Source: Metabacillus crassostreae (GTDB lineage Bacteria; Bacillota; Bacilli; Bacillales; Bacillaceae). Taken from it: 64,000 nucleotides of DNA. The position numbers were made by a program, and so were the translations under genes. Positions 39,901 to 48,880 of the stretch are shown piece after piece (the stretch's first letter is position 1; the number at the start of each line of letters is the position of its first letter). The notes beneath the pieces are model-generated. The model worked only from the letters and a program-made list of their open reading frames with translations. It was not told the origin of the DNA and made no database searches. The DNA is taken from the NCBI RefSeq assembly GCF_016908395.1, contig NZ_JAFBDU010000014.1, positions 1 through 64,000 of the forward strand. The letters are read 5' to 3'.

Positions 39901-40514
39901 GATCGAATAGAGTCAATTTCTGTATCAAACAATTCAATTCTAATAGCATTATCTTCTGTTAAAGGATATATATCAATTATTCCCCCACGAACACTAAATT
40001 CTCCAGGTGAACTAACCATATCTACCCGCTCATAGCCAAGTAAAACAAACTGATGAATATAGTTATCCAGATCAATATCTTGTCCTACTGTTAACTTGTA
40101 TTGATTATTCTTCCATTGTTCTTTTGGTGGAAGAAGCCTTCTTACCCCAGCTACGGGCGCAATAACAATTGATGGTCTATCTTCTGCCAATTTGTTTAAA
40201 ACATCTATTCTTTGTGCCTTTAATTCAGGACTAGCAATAGCCACTTCTGCTGCAATAAGATCATTTACGGGATAAAGATAAACATCCTCTTTAAGTAAAT
40301 TCAACAAATCCTCATAAACCTTTTGAGCTTGGTATAAATTATGTGTAACAATCAATAGTGATTTTTTTAAGTCATGGTAAAGGGCTGCAGTAAAAACAGT
40401 CCTTGCTGAACCAGATAAGCCCGCAACTAATTGCTCTTTTAAGCCTTCTTCGATACCCGATACGATTGTTTTAAAATCATCATTTTCATAAAAATATTTT
40501 TGTAAACTGTTCAA
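36984..40514 (-). CDS. mfd: Transcription-repair coupling factor
   Basis: Removes RNA polymerase stalled at DNA lesions and recruits UvrA. About 1176 residues: UvrB-like N-terminal module, RNA polymerase-interaction domain ([29 protein letters not shown]), RecG-like helicase with GDVGYGKTE and [17 protein letters not shown], and the TRCF C-terminal domain. The open frame starts at an ATG at 40541 with no ribosome site; AGGGGGG lies 6 nt before the TTG at 40514, which gives [13 protein letters not shown], close to the B. subtilis start. Confidence 0.96.
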   Translation of the reverse strand: [1176 protein letters not shown]

Positions 40515-40657
40515 GCTTAGCCCCCCTCTCATCTTATCCATCTTAAATTTATTTTTTGTTTTGTTTTTATCTTTTGAAATATAGCCAGCTTTAGCTAATC
40601 CACTTGCAAAAGATGCATTAATATATGGAAGGAATATATTTAATGAAATTTAAAACA

Positions 40658-40688
40658 GAAAAATGCTTTGGGGTTGGCTCCCAAAGCT
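40658..40688 (-). terminator. fin terminator
   Basis: GCTTTGGGG stem pairing with CCCAAAGC and a T-rich tail on the minus strand (TTTTTC), directly after the fin stop codon. Confidence 0.8.
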
Positions 40689-40689
40689 A

Positions 40690-40920
40690 TTACTGAATAA
40701 AGCTCTCATATTGGTGTAAATCAGGGTTTCTGTTTAATGCATCCTGACAATCTTCACAAATAGTTTTTATATGTATATCACCATTTTGTTGATAAGTAAT
40801 CATTTCTTGGCGTTCAGCATTTGTTAAGGCAGTAAACCCTAGCTGCTCACTTGAAATTAAACTATTATCAAGGCTACCTACCTTTACACCACAGTGTCTA
40901 CAATGATAATGCAAAGCCAT
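40690..40920 (-). CDS. fin: Anti-SigF factor Fin
   Basis: 76-residue zinc-ribbon-like protein with two CxxC pairs: CRHC (7-10) and CEDC (55-58). Made in the forespore, it binds core RNA polymerase and turns off SigF, helping the switch to SigG. Same length as the B. subtilis protein (YabK) and same place between pth and mfd. GGAGG precedes the start; a forespore promoter lies upstream. Confidence 0.95.
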   Translation of the reverse strand: MALHYHCRHCGVKVGSLDNSLISSEQLGFTALTNAERQEMITYQQNGDIHIKTICEDCQDALNRNPDLHQYESFIQ

Positions 40921-40952
40921 AACACGCCTCCTGAAAAGGTTTATTTTACTTA

Positions 40953-40982
40953 TAGTATGTACCTTTTCAAGAAATGCTATAC
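40953..40982 (-). promoter_or_regulatory. SigF/SigG-type promoter of fin
   Basis: Minus-strand GTATA (40978-40982), 18-bp spacer, CATACTA (40953-40959). This matches the forespore sigma consensus fully at the -10 box. The site also contains GGTACATACTA, acceptable for SigF. Confidence 0.75.
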
Positions 40983-40998
40983 GTCAGACAAAACGAGC

Positions 40999-41556
40999 TT
41001 AATTGAATTCATTCATGACCTGAACAAAAGAACTAGTAAGCCATTTTTCACATGCAGAAACTGATGCATCTATTGATTCTTTAATTCCTATATGATCTTC
41101 TTCAGTGAACTGCCCTAAAACATAGTCAGAAATCTTCATTCCATTTGTAGGACGATCAATACCAATCTTTATACGATTAAATTCCTGAGTCCCTAAGTGA
41201 TGAATCATTGACTTTATCCCATTATGTCCCCCTGCACTTCCCTTTGTCCGCAAACGTGTTTTGCCTACAGGTAAGTCCAGATCATCATAAACGACTACTA
41301 TTTCCTCTTCAGTAATTTCATAAAATTCCATAAGAGGTCTAATACATTCTCCAGACAAATTCATATATGTGAGTGGTTTTAATAATATGACCTTTTCGCC
41401 AGATATATGACCTATTCCATAGGTTCCATTGAATTTTTGACGATCAAGAGGAATAGACAAATTATCAGCCAGCTTATCTATCACCATAAAACCAACATTA
41501 TGCCTTGTTTTTTCATATTGTCTACCTGGGTTACCTAATCCTATTATGAGTTTCAT
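40999..41556 (-). CDS. pth: Peptidyl-tRNA hydrolase
   Basis: Recycles tRNA from dropped-off peptidyl-tRNA; essential. 185 residues with [18 protein letters not shown] (catalytic His in TRHNVGF, about residue 20), [24 protein letters not shown] and [11 protein letters not shown]. Historically spoVC in B. subtilis because a mutation blocks spore coat formation. The 324-bp gap upstream contains the ctc terminator and otherwise no gene. Confidence 0.96.
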   Translation of the reverse strand: MKLIIGLGNPGRQYEKTRHNVGFMVIDKLADNLSIPLDRQKFNGTYGIGHISGEKVILLKPLTYMNLSGECIRPLMEFYEITEEEIVVVYDDLDLPVGKTRLRTKGSAGGHNGIKSMIHHLGTQEFNRIKIGIDRPTNGMKISDYVLGQFTEEDHIGIKESIDASVSACEKWLTSSFVQVMNEFN

Positions 41557-41824
41557 AAATGCGAAACCCTCCTAATCACTTTACCTGTTTCTATGTATTA
41601 AAAATTCATTATCTTTACAATATCATAAAAGTAACAAACCATAAATAAAACATGTTGTTAGATTATGTCTAATCATGACATAATCATCTATTTTTGAAAA
41701 ATATATTCTCCGTCCAAGAGGAGAAATACCAAATAATACAAATTCTGATGCGATTTAGAGTTTACCTTAGGTAGTTCTTATCTTTTTGCATATGAGGAAA
41801 ATAGATAAATGACCAAAACTAAAA

Positions 41825-41858
41825 TGTCAGTTCTCCGTAATCAAACAGAGAACTGACA
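41825..41858 (-). terminator. ctc terminator
   Basis: Perfect 11-bp stem TGTCAGTTCTC with its complement, 12-nt loop, short T tail on the minus strand. Confidence 0.8.
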
Positions 41859-41880
41859 CTATCAACAATCCTATTTATTT

Positions 41881-42507
41881 TTAAGCGTCGTTATGCTCTC
41901 TACCTTCTTCGTTTTCAGGAGTACCTGGCTCTTGTTCTTCACCACTATCTATTTCTTCTTCTTGCTTTGGAGGAAGAATAGAAGCAATAACCTGTTCCTC
42001 ATCTTGGATATATGTATAATCTCCATGATTAGGTAGATCTTTAATTAAAATTGTTTCATTTACACCTAAGTTTGAGATATCTACATCTATTGTTTGAGGT
42101 ATTTTCCCAGGCTTAGCTGCAATTGTTAATTCATGAAGCGGTTGTTGTAATACGCCACCATCTTTTACTCCTTGGGCTTCTCCAGTTAGATGAATTGGCA
42201 CCTCTACCTCAACTTCTGATTGCATGTCCACTATATGAAAATCAGCGTGTACAAGTTCATTTTTAAGGGGATCTGTTTGCATATCATATAACATAACAGC
42301 ATGTGTAGATCCATCAACATCTAAGTTAATAATTGTATTCTTTCCCTCTTCTCGAAGGGTTTTGATAAGAGCTATACTATCAAGTGCAATCGGTTTACTT
42401 TCTACTGCTTTACCATAAATGACACCAGGTACCTGACCTGATTCACGTACTTTTCTTTTCGCGGAGCTTGTAAATTCAGTTCGCTTTATTGCTTGTAATG
42501 TTGTCAT
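41881..42507 (-). CDS. ctc: General stress ribosomal protein Ctc (bL25 family)
   Basis: 208 residues: N-terminal bL25 5S rRNA-binding domain (to about 90, with GQVPGVIYGKAVESKPI) and C-terminal TL5 domain, ending in an acidic tail (EEEIDSGEEQEPGTPENEEG). Binds 5S rRNA under stress in B. subtilis, where ctc is a classical SigB-controlled gene. A prs terminator and a SigB-like site upstream show it can be transcribed alone. Confidence 0.95.
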   Translation of the reverse strand: MTTLQAIKRTEFTSSAKRKVRESGQVPGVIYGKAVESKPIALDSIALIKTLREEGKNTIINLDVDGSTHAVMLYDMQTDPLKNELVHADFHIVDMQSEVEVEVPIHLTGEAQGVKDGGVLQQPLHELTIAAKPGKIPQTIDVDISNLGVNETILIKDLPNHGDYTYIQDEEQVIASILPPKQEEEIDSGEEQEPGTPENEEGREHNDA

Positions 42508-42549
42508 AAATTACACCCTTCCTATACGAATTCAATTCTTATTATTGTT

Positions 42550-42575
42550 TTTCCCATATGTTATGGTGTATAAAC
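42550..42575 (-). promoter_or_regulatory. SigB-like promoter of ctc
   Basis: Minus-strand GTTTAT (42570-42575), 14-bp spacer, GGGAAA (42550-42555), against the consensus GTTTAA and GGGTAT. Imperfect, but in the expected place for a known SigB gene. Confidence 0.5.
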
Positions 42576-42675
42576 ATAGTAAAAAAATACTTTTCATTGT
42601 GAATAATAGAAATGAAATTAACTTTGGTAGATGAAAGGTGTTCATATGACTTATAAAAAATATCTAACAAGCTAA

Positions 42676-42735
42676 CAAAAAAAGCTTATTTATATCTCTC
42701 ACAGTAATGCTGAGTAAGAATATAAATAAGCTTTT
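42676..42735 (-). terminator. prs terminator
   Basis: Perfect 16-bp stem (42680-42695 with 42720-42735) enclosing a second small CTCA/TGAG hairpin, with a seven-T tail on the minus strand. Confidence 0.9.
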
Positions 42736-42774
42736 ATTTTATATCAGATAGAAAGTTCAACACTTTCAAGTAGC

Positions 42775-43728
42775 TTAATCAAATAATAAACTAACAGATT
42801 GTCTTTCATGAACACGAATAATCGCTTCCCCAATTAAAGGTGCTACAGATAGTTCAACTAATTTATCAATACGTTTTTCTTCAGGTAATAATATTGAATT
42901 TGTTACAACCAACTCTTTAATTTTAGAATTCTGTATACGATCAATTGCTGGACCTGAAAGAACAGGATGTGTACAGCATGCATAAACCTCTTTAGCACCA
43001 TTTTCAACTAATGCATTTGCAGCTAACGTTATTGTACCAGCTGTATCAATGATATCGTCAATTAAGATGGCTGTTTTCCCTTCAATATTACCAACTATAT
43101 TCATTACTTCAACAACATTTGGCTTTGGGCGTCTTTTGTCAATAATCGCAATAGGAGCTTTAAGCTTATCAGCAAGCTTTCTTGTTCTTGTTACCCCACC
43201 GTGATCTGGTGAAACAATAACAATATCCTCTAATTTCTTCCCTAAGAAATATTCACCCAAAATTGGTACACCCATTAAATGATCAATTGGTATATCAAAG
43301 AATCCTTGAATTTGAGGCGCATGTAAGTCTAATGTTATCACACGTGTTGATCCTGCTGTTTCTAAAAGGTTTGCAACAAGCTTCGCAGTAATAGGCTCTC
43401 TTGCTCTTGCTTTACGATCTTGTCTAGCATAACCATAGTAAGGAATAACAATATTAATTGTTTTTGCTGAAGCACGCTTTAACGCATCAATCATGATTAG
43501 CAGTTCCATTAAATGTTCATTTACTGGACCACTTGTGGATTGGATAACATAAACGTCACTTCCACGTATGCTTTCTTCAATATTTATTTGAATTTCCCCA
43601 TCACTAAAGCGTGTAACAGAGCATTTCCCTAAATCAACACCAACAACATCAGCAATTTCCTTTGCTAAAGCTGGATTAGAGTTTAACGTAAATATTTTTA
43701 AATTAGAATCACTATAACGATTAGGCAT
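42775..43728 (-). CDS. prs: Ribose-phosphate pyrophosphokinase
   Basis: Makes PRPP from ribose-5-phosphate and ATP for nucleotide, histidine and tryptophan synthesis. 317 residues, same length as B. subtilis Prs: [13 protein letters not shown], catalytic flexible loop with [24 protein letters not shown] and the PRPP-binding [29 protein letters not shown] (key Asp-Asp-Asp). Follows glmU by 19 nt, as in B. subtilis. Confidence 0.98.
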   Translation of the reverse strand: MPNRYSDSNLKIFTLNSNPALAKEIADVVGVDLGKCSVTRFSDGEIQINIEESIRGSDVYVIQSTSGPVNEHLMELLIMIDALKRASAKTINIVIPYYGYARQDRKARAREPITAKLVANLLETAGSTRVITLDLHAPQIQGFFDIPIDHLMGVPILGEYFLGKKLEDIVIVSPDHGGVTRTRKLADKLKAPIAIIDKRRPKPNVVEVMNIVGNIEGKTAILIDDIIDTAGTITLAANALVENGAKEVYACCTHPVLSGPAIDRIQNSKIKELVVTNSILLPEEKRIDKLVELSVAPLIGEAIIRVHERQSVSLLFD

Positions 43729-43747
43729 GGTAAAGTGAAAACCTCCA

Positions 43748-45124
43748 TTAGGAATTTTTATTATTTAATCGGTCGACATAATTCTCTTTATTTACTTGTC
43801 TTGACCTTGCTACAGATAATGCTTTTTCTGGTACATCATTTGTAACGGTAGATCCTGCAGCAACATATGCACCTTTACCAATAGTAACCGGAGCAATTAA
43901 ATTGGAATTACAGCCGATAAAAGCTCCATCTTCAATTTTTGTAAGGAATTTGTTTTTGCCATCATAATTTACTGTAATTGATCCACATCCAAGGTTTACA
44001 TCAGCACCAACTTCAGCATCACCAATATAGCTTAAATGTGATGCCTTGCTTCCTTTACCCATTACTGACTTTTTAATCTCAACAAAATTACCTATCTTTA
44101 CATCATCTGAAATGGTAGATGAAGGACGGATATGTGCAAAAGGTCCAATTGCAACACTATCTCCAATTTCACTATCGTGTGCAACAGAATGACGAATTGT
44201 TGTTTGGTTACCTATTTTGCTATCCTTAATCTCAGAATTTGGACCAATTATACATTCCTCACCAATCACTGTGTCTCCTTGTATCATCGTTCCTGGATAT
44301 ATAACTGTATCTTTGCCGATAGTTGCCTCAGCAGAAATATATGTGTTGTCTGGATCTATAATTGAAACACCATTTCTCATATGCTCTTTATTAATTCTTT
44401 GCTTCATTATTTTCTCAGCCTGAGATAAAGCAATACGATCATTTACTCCCAATGTTTCATCAAAAGAAGCTGTTTGATAAGCAGAGACAATTTTACCTTC
44501 TTTTTGTAATATTTCGATTACATCAGGTAAGTAATATTCCCCTTGTACATTATCATTTGATACATTTGATAACGCCTTGAACAGCTCTTGGTTATCAAAA
44601 CAATATGTACCAGTATTTATTTCTGGAATCTCTCTTTCAGTAGCACTTGCATCTTTATGCTCGACAATCTTTTCTACCGTTCCCTCAGCATTTCGAACTA
44701 TACGTCCATATCCTGTTGGGTCATCTGCTTTTGCAGTTAAGATTGTAGCCATTGCCTTGGTTTCTTGATGATGCGCTAACAATGAAGACATTGTTTCTGC
44801 TGTAATTAATGGGGTATCACCACAAATTACAATTGTCGTACCTACTTCTTTTTCTAAAAATGAAGAAGCCTGCATAACTGCATGTGCAGTGCCTAATTGT
44901 TCACTTTGTAAAGCATACTCGGTAGTATCTCCAAGTTGAGATTTCACTTTTTCTGCACCATGACCAACAACTGTTACAGTTTTTGACAATTCCAGCTTTG
45001 ACACTTGATCTACTACATGTTGAACCATTGGCTTTCCGCATACAGGATGAAGCACTTTGTATAAAGAAGATTTCATTCTAGTACCCTGACCTGCAGCTAA
45101 AATAACTGCATACCGATTATCCAT
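43748..45124 (-). CDS. glmU: Bifunctional N-acetylglucosamine-1-phosphate uridyltransferase / glucosamine-1-phosphate acetyltransferase
   Basis: Makes UDP-GlcNAc for peptidoglycan and teichoic acid. 458 residues: N-terminal pyrophosphorylase domain ([19 protein letters not shown], 8-26) and C-terminal left-handed beta-helix of hexapeptide repeats with the acetyltransferase site ([20 protein letters not shown]). Historic name gcaD. Upstream is a 428-bp gap largely filled by a miniature repeat. Confidence 0.97.
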   Translation of the reverse strand: MDNRYAVILAAGQGTRMKSSLYKVLHPVCGKPMVQHVVDQVSKLELSKTVTVVGHGAEKVKSQLGDTTEYALQSEQLGTAHAVMQASSFLEKEVGTTIVICGDTPLITAETMSSLLAHHQETKAMATILTAKADDPTGYGRIVRNAEGTVEKIVEHKDASATEREIPEINTGTYCFDNQELFKALSNVSNDNVQGEYYLPDVIEILQKEGKIVSAYQTASFDETLGVNDRIALSQAEKIMKQRINKEHMRNGVSIIDPDNTYISAEATIGKDTVIYPGTMIQGDTVIGEECIIGPNSEIKDSKIGNQTTIRHSVAHDSEIGDSVAIGPFAHIRPSSTISDDVKIGNFVEIKKSVMGKGSKASHLSYIGDAEVGADVNLGCGSITVNYDGKNKFLTKIEDGAFIGCNSNLIAPVTIGKGAYVAAGSTVTNDVPEKALSVARSRQVNKENYVDRLNNKNS

Positions 45125-45325
45125 TTTCAGGCCTCCAATTTATCGTTTAACCATATCCATATGATTTATGTATAATACGCTTTTATCCATAGAAAAATAT
45201 ATCTTAAAACAGCATGTTTTTCAAGGTAACAAACAAAAGTACATGATTTTTCTAATTTTAACATAGTTTTTTATCATACGTTATTGACACATTAAAAATT
45301 CATCTAATTCCTTTGTCTTTTTTAA

Positions 45326-45487
45326 GACTCTTTTCTGAAAGATTGCTGCTAATTGAACTAATTATGCAGTAGAAACATTGTTCCTTATAGTAAATAGGTA
45401 CTATCCTATGAAGAAAAGCTGCCACTATGCTATATATAGTGCTGTTTACTTGGAGTTGTTAAAGCAACAAAGTTTACGAAAACAGCC
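45326..45487. mobile_element. Miniature element family 2, copy 1
   Basis: 162-bp non-coding element with imperfect inverted ends (GACTCTTTTCTGAAAGATTG versus the complement of TTTACGAAAACAGCC). It is flanked by a perfect 8-bp direct repeat TTTTTTAA (45318-45325 and 45488-45495). An internal palindrome CACTAT/ATAGTG lies near 45422. The T-rich nature of the repeat lowers its weight somewhat. Occupies the glmU-spoVG gap; the rest of 45125-45552 holds only the spoVG terminator. Confidence 0.65.
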
Positions 45488-45509
45488 TTTTTTAAATAAA
45501 TAATATAAA

Positions 45510-45542
45510 AAAGGACCTTGCAATATATCTGCAAAGTCCTTT
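45510..45542 (-). terminator. spoVG terminator
   Basis: AAAGGAC and TTGCA stems pairing with TGCAA and GTCCTTT around one mismatch, T-run on the minus strand. Confidence 0.85.
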
Positions 45543-45552
45543 ATCTTTTATT

Positions 45553-45843
45553 TTATGAAGCACCTGCTTCTTCAAATTCTACCTCAAGTTCACCTAAACG
45601 ATGATACTCAGCTAATACAGCATCTTGAATTTTTCCGCGTGTATTAGAATTAATAGGGTGTGCTATATCTCTAAATTCACCATCAGGAGTGCGCTTACTT
45701 GGCATTGCAACAAAAAGACCATTGTTTCCATCAATAACACGAATATCATGAACAACAAACTCATGATCTAACGTAATCGATGCAATAGCTCTCATTCGTC
45801 CTTCAGTGTTTACGCGGCGTAATCTTACGTCTGTAACTTCCAT
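45553..45843 (-). CDS. spoVG: SpoVG regulator
   Basis: 96-residue conserved protein involved in septation control and, in several Firmicutes, nucleic-acid binding: [37 protein letters not shown]. The frame opens four codons earlier but the ATG at 45843 gives the family start with a GGTGG ribosome site. In B. subtilis it is transcribed by SigH and repressed by AbrB; a clear SigH promoter is present here. Confidence 0.97.
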   Translation of the reverse strand: MEVTDVRLRRVNTEGRMRAIASITLDHEFVVHDIRVIDGNNGLFVAMPSKRTPDGEFRDIAHPINSNTRGKIQDAVLAEYHRLGELEVEFEEAGAS

Positions 45844-45885
45844 TCTGTTCACCACCTTTTCCCCATATGAAAAACTTTAGTTTAC

Positions 45886-45914
45886 ATATTCAACAAAATT
45901 TTCGTTATTCCTGC
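45886..45914 (-). promoter_or_regulatory. SigH promoter of spoVG
   Basis: Minus-strand GCAGGAATA (45906-45914), 11-bp spacer, GTTGAATAT (45886-45894): full agreement with the SigH pattern AGGAATW and GAATW. AT-rich upstream DNA continues to about 45965, as in the B. subtilis promoter where AbrB binds. Confidence 0.88.
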
Positions 45915-46030
45915 AATATTTATATTTTTTTTTACAAAATAAGCAAATTTATTGACATTAAATATTTTTTTAAATGCATCTAACAAAAATGATGTTTGTG
46001 GTGATTAATTAGCTCCGTTACAAGAAAATA

Positions 46031-46102
46031 TAATGGAGTTACTATATATATCAATTTAATTATAAGAACATTGTCTTTAAAATTGATATATTGCCCCCAT
46101 TA
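46031..46102. repeat. Long intergenic hairpin between spoVG promoter and ridA
   Basis: TAATGG (46031-46036) pairs with CCATTA (46097-46102), and TATATCAATTT (46047-46057) pairs perfectly with its complement (46080-46090). No T-run follows, so it is not a standard terminator. No second copy seen in the window. Unknown. Confidence 0.4.
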
Positions 46103-46135
46103 CACTAAGGGTCAACTCGTTGTTAACACAAAAAT

Positions 46136-46172
46136 AAAAAACCAACCACAATAAAAATTGTAATTGGTTTTT
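46136..46172 (-). terminator. ridA terminator
   Basis: AAAACCAA and ACAAT pairing with ATTGT and TTGGTTTT, two mismatches in the middle, T-rich tail on the minus strand. Confidence 0.8.
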
Positions 46173-46177
46173 TTGAA

Positions 46178-46552
46178 TTATTTAATTAACGCAATAACTT
46201 CTATTTCAACAAGAGCGTCTTTTGGAAGACGAGCAACCTCAACACAAGATCGAGCTGGTTTATGGTTTGCAAAATATTCACCATACACATCATTAAAGGC
46301 TGCAAAGGTATTCATATCATCAAGAAATACCGTTGCCTTCACAACTGTTTCTAAAGATGCTCCTGCTTCTTTAAGGACAGCCTGTAGATTTTTAAAAACC
46401 TGATGTGTTTGTTCTGCAATATCACCAGTAATCATTTCACCCTCAGCAGTAAGAGGAATTTGACCTGAACTATAAAATAAATTGTTGACAATAATACCTT
46501 GAGAATACGGACCAATAGCTGCTGGTGCTTGTTTAGTACTAACAATTTTCAT
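46178..46552 (-). CDS. ridA: Reactive enamine/imine deaminase RidA
   Basis: 124-residue Rid-family trimer that hydrolyses 2-aminoacrylate and other reactive imines. Signature [22 protein letters not shown] near the end, with the conserved Arg; [21 protein letters not shown] near the start. The ATG at 46552 follows GGAGAG by 7 nt and lies directly after the purR stop. In B. subtilis (yabJ) it is cotranscribed with purR and spoVG and linked to purine regulation. Confidence 0.95.
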   Translation of the reverse strand: MKIVSTKQAPAAIGPYSQGIIVNNLFYSSGQIPLTAEGEMITGDIAEQTHQVFKNLQAVLKEAGASLETVVKATVFLDDMNTFAAFNDVYGEYFANHKPARSCVEVARLPKDALVEIEVIALIK

Positions 46553-46553
46553 A

Positions 46554-47399
46554 CTAATTCTCTCCAATCTTTTTGTCTTTTACCAATTGAAAATATGTTC
46601 CTGGCATTACTTGAATATTACGTTCACGAATATCTACATTTGCTAGTTTAACAAGTGAAATATATTCATCAACAAGTCTTTCTTCAACACCCTCGGACTC
46701 TACGAGAACTCCTATACCTGCTACATTAGCTTTAAATTCCTCTAGTAAGCTAATCATACCATTTATGGTACCTCCAGCCTTCATGAAGTCATCAATAATT
46801 AATACATTTGAACCTTCTTTTAAACTACGTTTAGCTAGGAGCATTGTTTGGATTCGTTTTGAAGATCCTGAAACATAATTAATACTAACTGTTGATCCTT
46901 CTGTTACCTTACTATCTTTACGTACAATAACAACAGGTACATCCAACTGTGCAGCTACAGCATATGCTAAAGGAATCCCCTTAGTAGCAACTGTCATAAC
47001 AACGTCTATTTTACGGTTGCCAAATACAGTCGCAAATAAACGACCAATTTTATTTACTATAGAAGGATTACCTAAAATATCAGTTAAATATAAATAACCT
47101 CCAGGAAGGAGTCTTTCTGGTTTTGCTATCAATTCACAAAGCTCATCAACAAATTGCTTTGCTTCTTTATACTCAACCTTTGGAATAAATTTAACTCCAC
47201 CTGCTGCTCCTGGAACAGTTAATAGTGTTCCAATTCCATGCTGTTCAAATGTTTCTTTAATAATAGTTAAATCCTCACTTATTGAAGATTTAGCAGAATG
47301 ATATTTTTCCGAAAAGTATGTCAATGGTACCAAAGAATGAGGATGATGAAGCATGTAGTTTGTCATATCAACAAGACGGCCACTACGACGAAATTTCAT
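46554..47399 (-). CDS. purR: Purine operon repressor PurR
   Basis: 281 residues: winged-helix DNA-binding N-terminal domain ([25 protein letters not shown]) and a PRTase-like effector domain with the PRPP motif [16 protein letters not shown] (about 198-213). PRPP, rising when purines are scarce, lifts repression. GGAGG precedes the ATG. A pair of PurBoxes sits immediately upstream, so it is autoregulated. Confidence 0.97.
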   Translation of the reverse strand: MKFRRSGRLVDMTNYMLHHPHSLVPLTYFSEKYHSAKSSISEDLTIIKETFEQHGIGTLLTVPGAAGGVKFIPKVEYKEAKQFVDELCELIAKPERLLPGGYLYLTDILGNPSIVNKIGRLFATVFGNRKIDVVMTVATKGIPLAYAVAAQLDVPVVIVRKDSKVTEGSTVSINYVSGSSKRIQTMLLAKRSLKEGSNVLIIDDFMKAGGTINGMISLLEEFKANVAGIGVLVESEGVEERLVDEYISLVKLANVDIRERNIQVMPGTYFQLVKDKKIGEN

Positions 47400-47415
47400 A
47401 AAAGGGCAACCTCCA

Positions 47416-47460
47416 AAATCCGAATATTATTATAGTCAATATAACTTAATATCCGGATTT
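47416..47460 (-). promoter_or_regulatory. PurBox pair upstream of purR
   Basis: Two 14-bp boxes in inverted orientation: AAATCCGAATATTA (47416-47429) and the complement of AAATCCGGATATTA (47447-47460), exactly 17 bp apart, as in known PurR operators. The upstream box overlaps the ispE stop codon (47459-47461). A TATAAT lies between the boxes on the minus strand. Confidence 0.88.
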
Positions 47461-48337
47461 AATCAAGGCTGTTTACATCACCTAACATTCTTACAGCGAA
47501 AACTTGATCACAAAATCCACGTAGACCATTATAAACTCTCGGCAAACGTGATTCATATTGAACTAGACCAAAAACAGTAGGACCGCTGCCACTCATTAAT
47601 ACAGCGTCAGCTCCAAATCTTTTCATTTGATCCTTGATATTTGCCACTTCAGGATGCATATGTAGTGTTACACTTTCTAAAACGTTTCCCATTAAATCAC
47701 AAATACCCTCATAATCTCCAGCTTCTAAAGCTTGTACCATTCCTCTAACATCAGGATGTTTAATAGAATCAATTTTGAGATTCTTATATACATCAGCTGT
47801 AGAAACACCAATAGTTGGCTTTGCTAACACTACCCAGCAATGTGGTGGTGGATTAATATGCTGAATAATTTCTCCACGACCAGTAGCAAGTGCTGTTCCA
47901 CCATAAACACAGAAGGCAACATCAGAACCAATCTCTGCACCTAACTGTGCAAGTTCATCTAGAGATAACCCTAATTTCCAAAGTCGATTTAATCCTCGTA
48001 ATGTTGCTGCTGCATCACTACTTCCACCTGCTAAACCTGCTGCAACTGGAATAGTCTTTGTTATTGAAATAGAGATACCCTTTTTTATGTTATATCTTTC
48101 TTTTAACAATTTAGCTGCTTGATAAGCTAAGTTTCGCTGATCATCTGGCACAAATCGATTATGAGATACAATTCTAATATCTTCATACGGTAAATCAACT
48201 AATTCCACACGATCTGCAAGATCTATTGTTGTCATAATCATTTCTACTTCATGAAAACCATCTTTACGTTTATGAAGTACATCTAATGATAAGTTTATTT
48301 TGGCTGGTGCTTTCTCTAAAACACGTATTATAATCAC
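47459..48337 (-). CDS. ispE: 4-diphosphocytidyl-2-C-methyl-D-erythritol kinase
   Basis: GHMP kinase of the MEP isoprenoid pathway. Motifs: [12 protein letters not shown] near the N-terminus, [20 protein letters not shown] (ATP loop) and [10 protein letters not shown] near the C-terminus. About 289-292 residues. The start is unusual: the only standard in-frame start (GTG at 48337) lies inside the AGGTGAT ribosome site, while the codon at the family start, 8 nt after AGG, is ATA (48328). The GTG is given as the conservative boundary. Confidence 0.93.
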   Translation of the reverse strand: MIIIRVLEKAPAKINLSLDVLHKRKDGFHEVEMIMTTIDLADRVELVDLPYEDIRIVSHNRFVPDDQRNLAYQAAKLLKERYNIKKGISISITKTIPVAAGLAGGSSDAAATLRGLNRLWKLGLSLDELAQLGAEIGSDVAFCVYGGTALATGRGEIIQHINPPPHCWVVLAKPTIGVSTADVYKNLKIDSIKHPDVRGMVQALEAGDYEGICDLMGNVLESVTLHMHPEVANIKDQMKRFGADAVLMSGSGPTVFGLVQYESRLPRVYNGLRGFCDQVFAVRMLGDVNSLD

Positions 48338-48500
48338 CTACTTAAACGATCTAAAATTGTATCAACATTGTACCACAAAAGCAGTTATCGTATTGCCTTT
48401 TTCGACAATTCATCAGCACACGAATATAATTTTGATCGTACTATGTGAAAATGAAGGTTTTTTTCAGCAAAAAATGGTTTATATGATGTACAAAATAGAA

Positions 48501-48560
48501 ATAAAGGGCTGACTAAATTAAGCATCGTATGAATATACAAAGCATTTTAGTCAACCCCTA
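48501..48560 (-). terminator. sspF terminator
   Basis: GGGGTTGACTAAA on the minus strand pairs with TTTAGTCAGCCCT across a long loop that forms its own AAGCAT/ATGCTT pairing; short T tail. Confidence 0.7.
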
Positions 48561-48569
48561 TTCTATCTT

Positions 48570-48755
48570 CTAACTTCTATTATTTTGTTTTGCTAGCTGC
48601 AATTCAGCTAACTCTATAGCTCGCTTTACCATATTTCCGGCATCACGCGATCGAATTGCACCCCAACCTTCTTCTTTTACCGTTTCATAAAATCCTAAGT
48701 CTTTTGCTAATTCATATTTAAAACCTTCGGACATCATTCCACGACGTCTACTCAA
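48570..48755 (-). CDS. sspF: Small acid-soluble spore protein, alpha/beta type
   Basis: Spore DNA-binding protein, 61 residues from the chosen start: [21 protein letters not shown], then [22 protein letters not shown]. These match the two conserved blocks of alpha/beta SASP and the length of B. subtilis SspF. The TTG at 48755 is about 9 nt from AGGGTG and gives the family start, against the upstream GTG at 48767. No convincing SigG promoter was found in the short upstream gap. Confidence 0.92.
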   Translation of the reverse strand: MSRRRGMMSEGFKYELAKDLGFYETVKEEGWGAIRSRDAGNMVKRAIELAELQLAKQNNRS

Positions 48756-48855
48756 AACCAAACACACCCTTTCAAAGGATAAGCAAGAGTTTTAGAAGAT
48801 AAGATTGTGCAATTTTATTATTAGTTAAATGATTGAAATTTATACAAAAGAAAAA

Positions 48856-48880
48856 ACAGTAAACAATTATTGTCTACTGT
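48856..48880 (-). terminator. veg terminator
   Basis: ACAGTA/ACAAT stem with one mismatch and a six-T tail on the minus strand; it overlaps the last codons and stop of veg. Confidence 0.8.
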
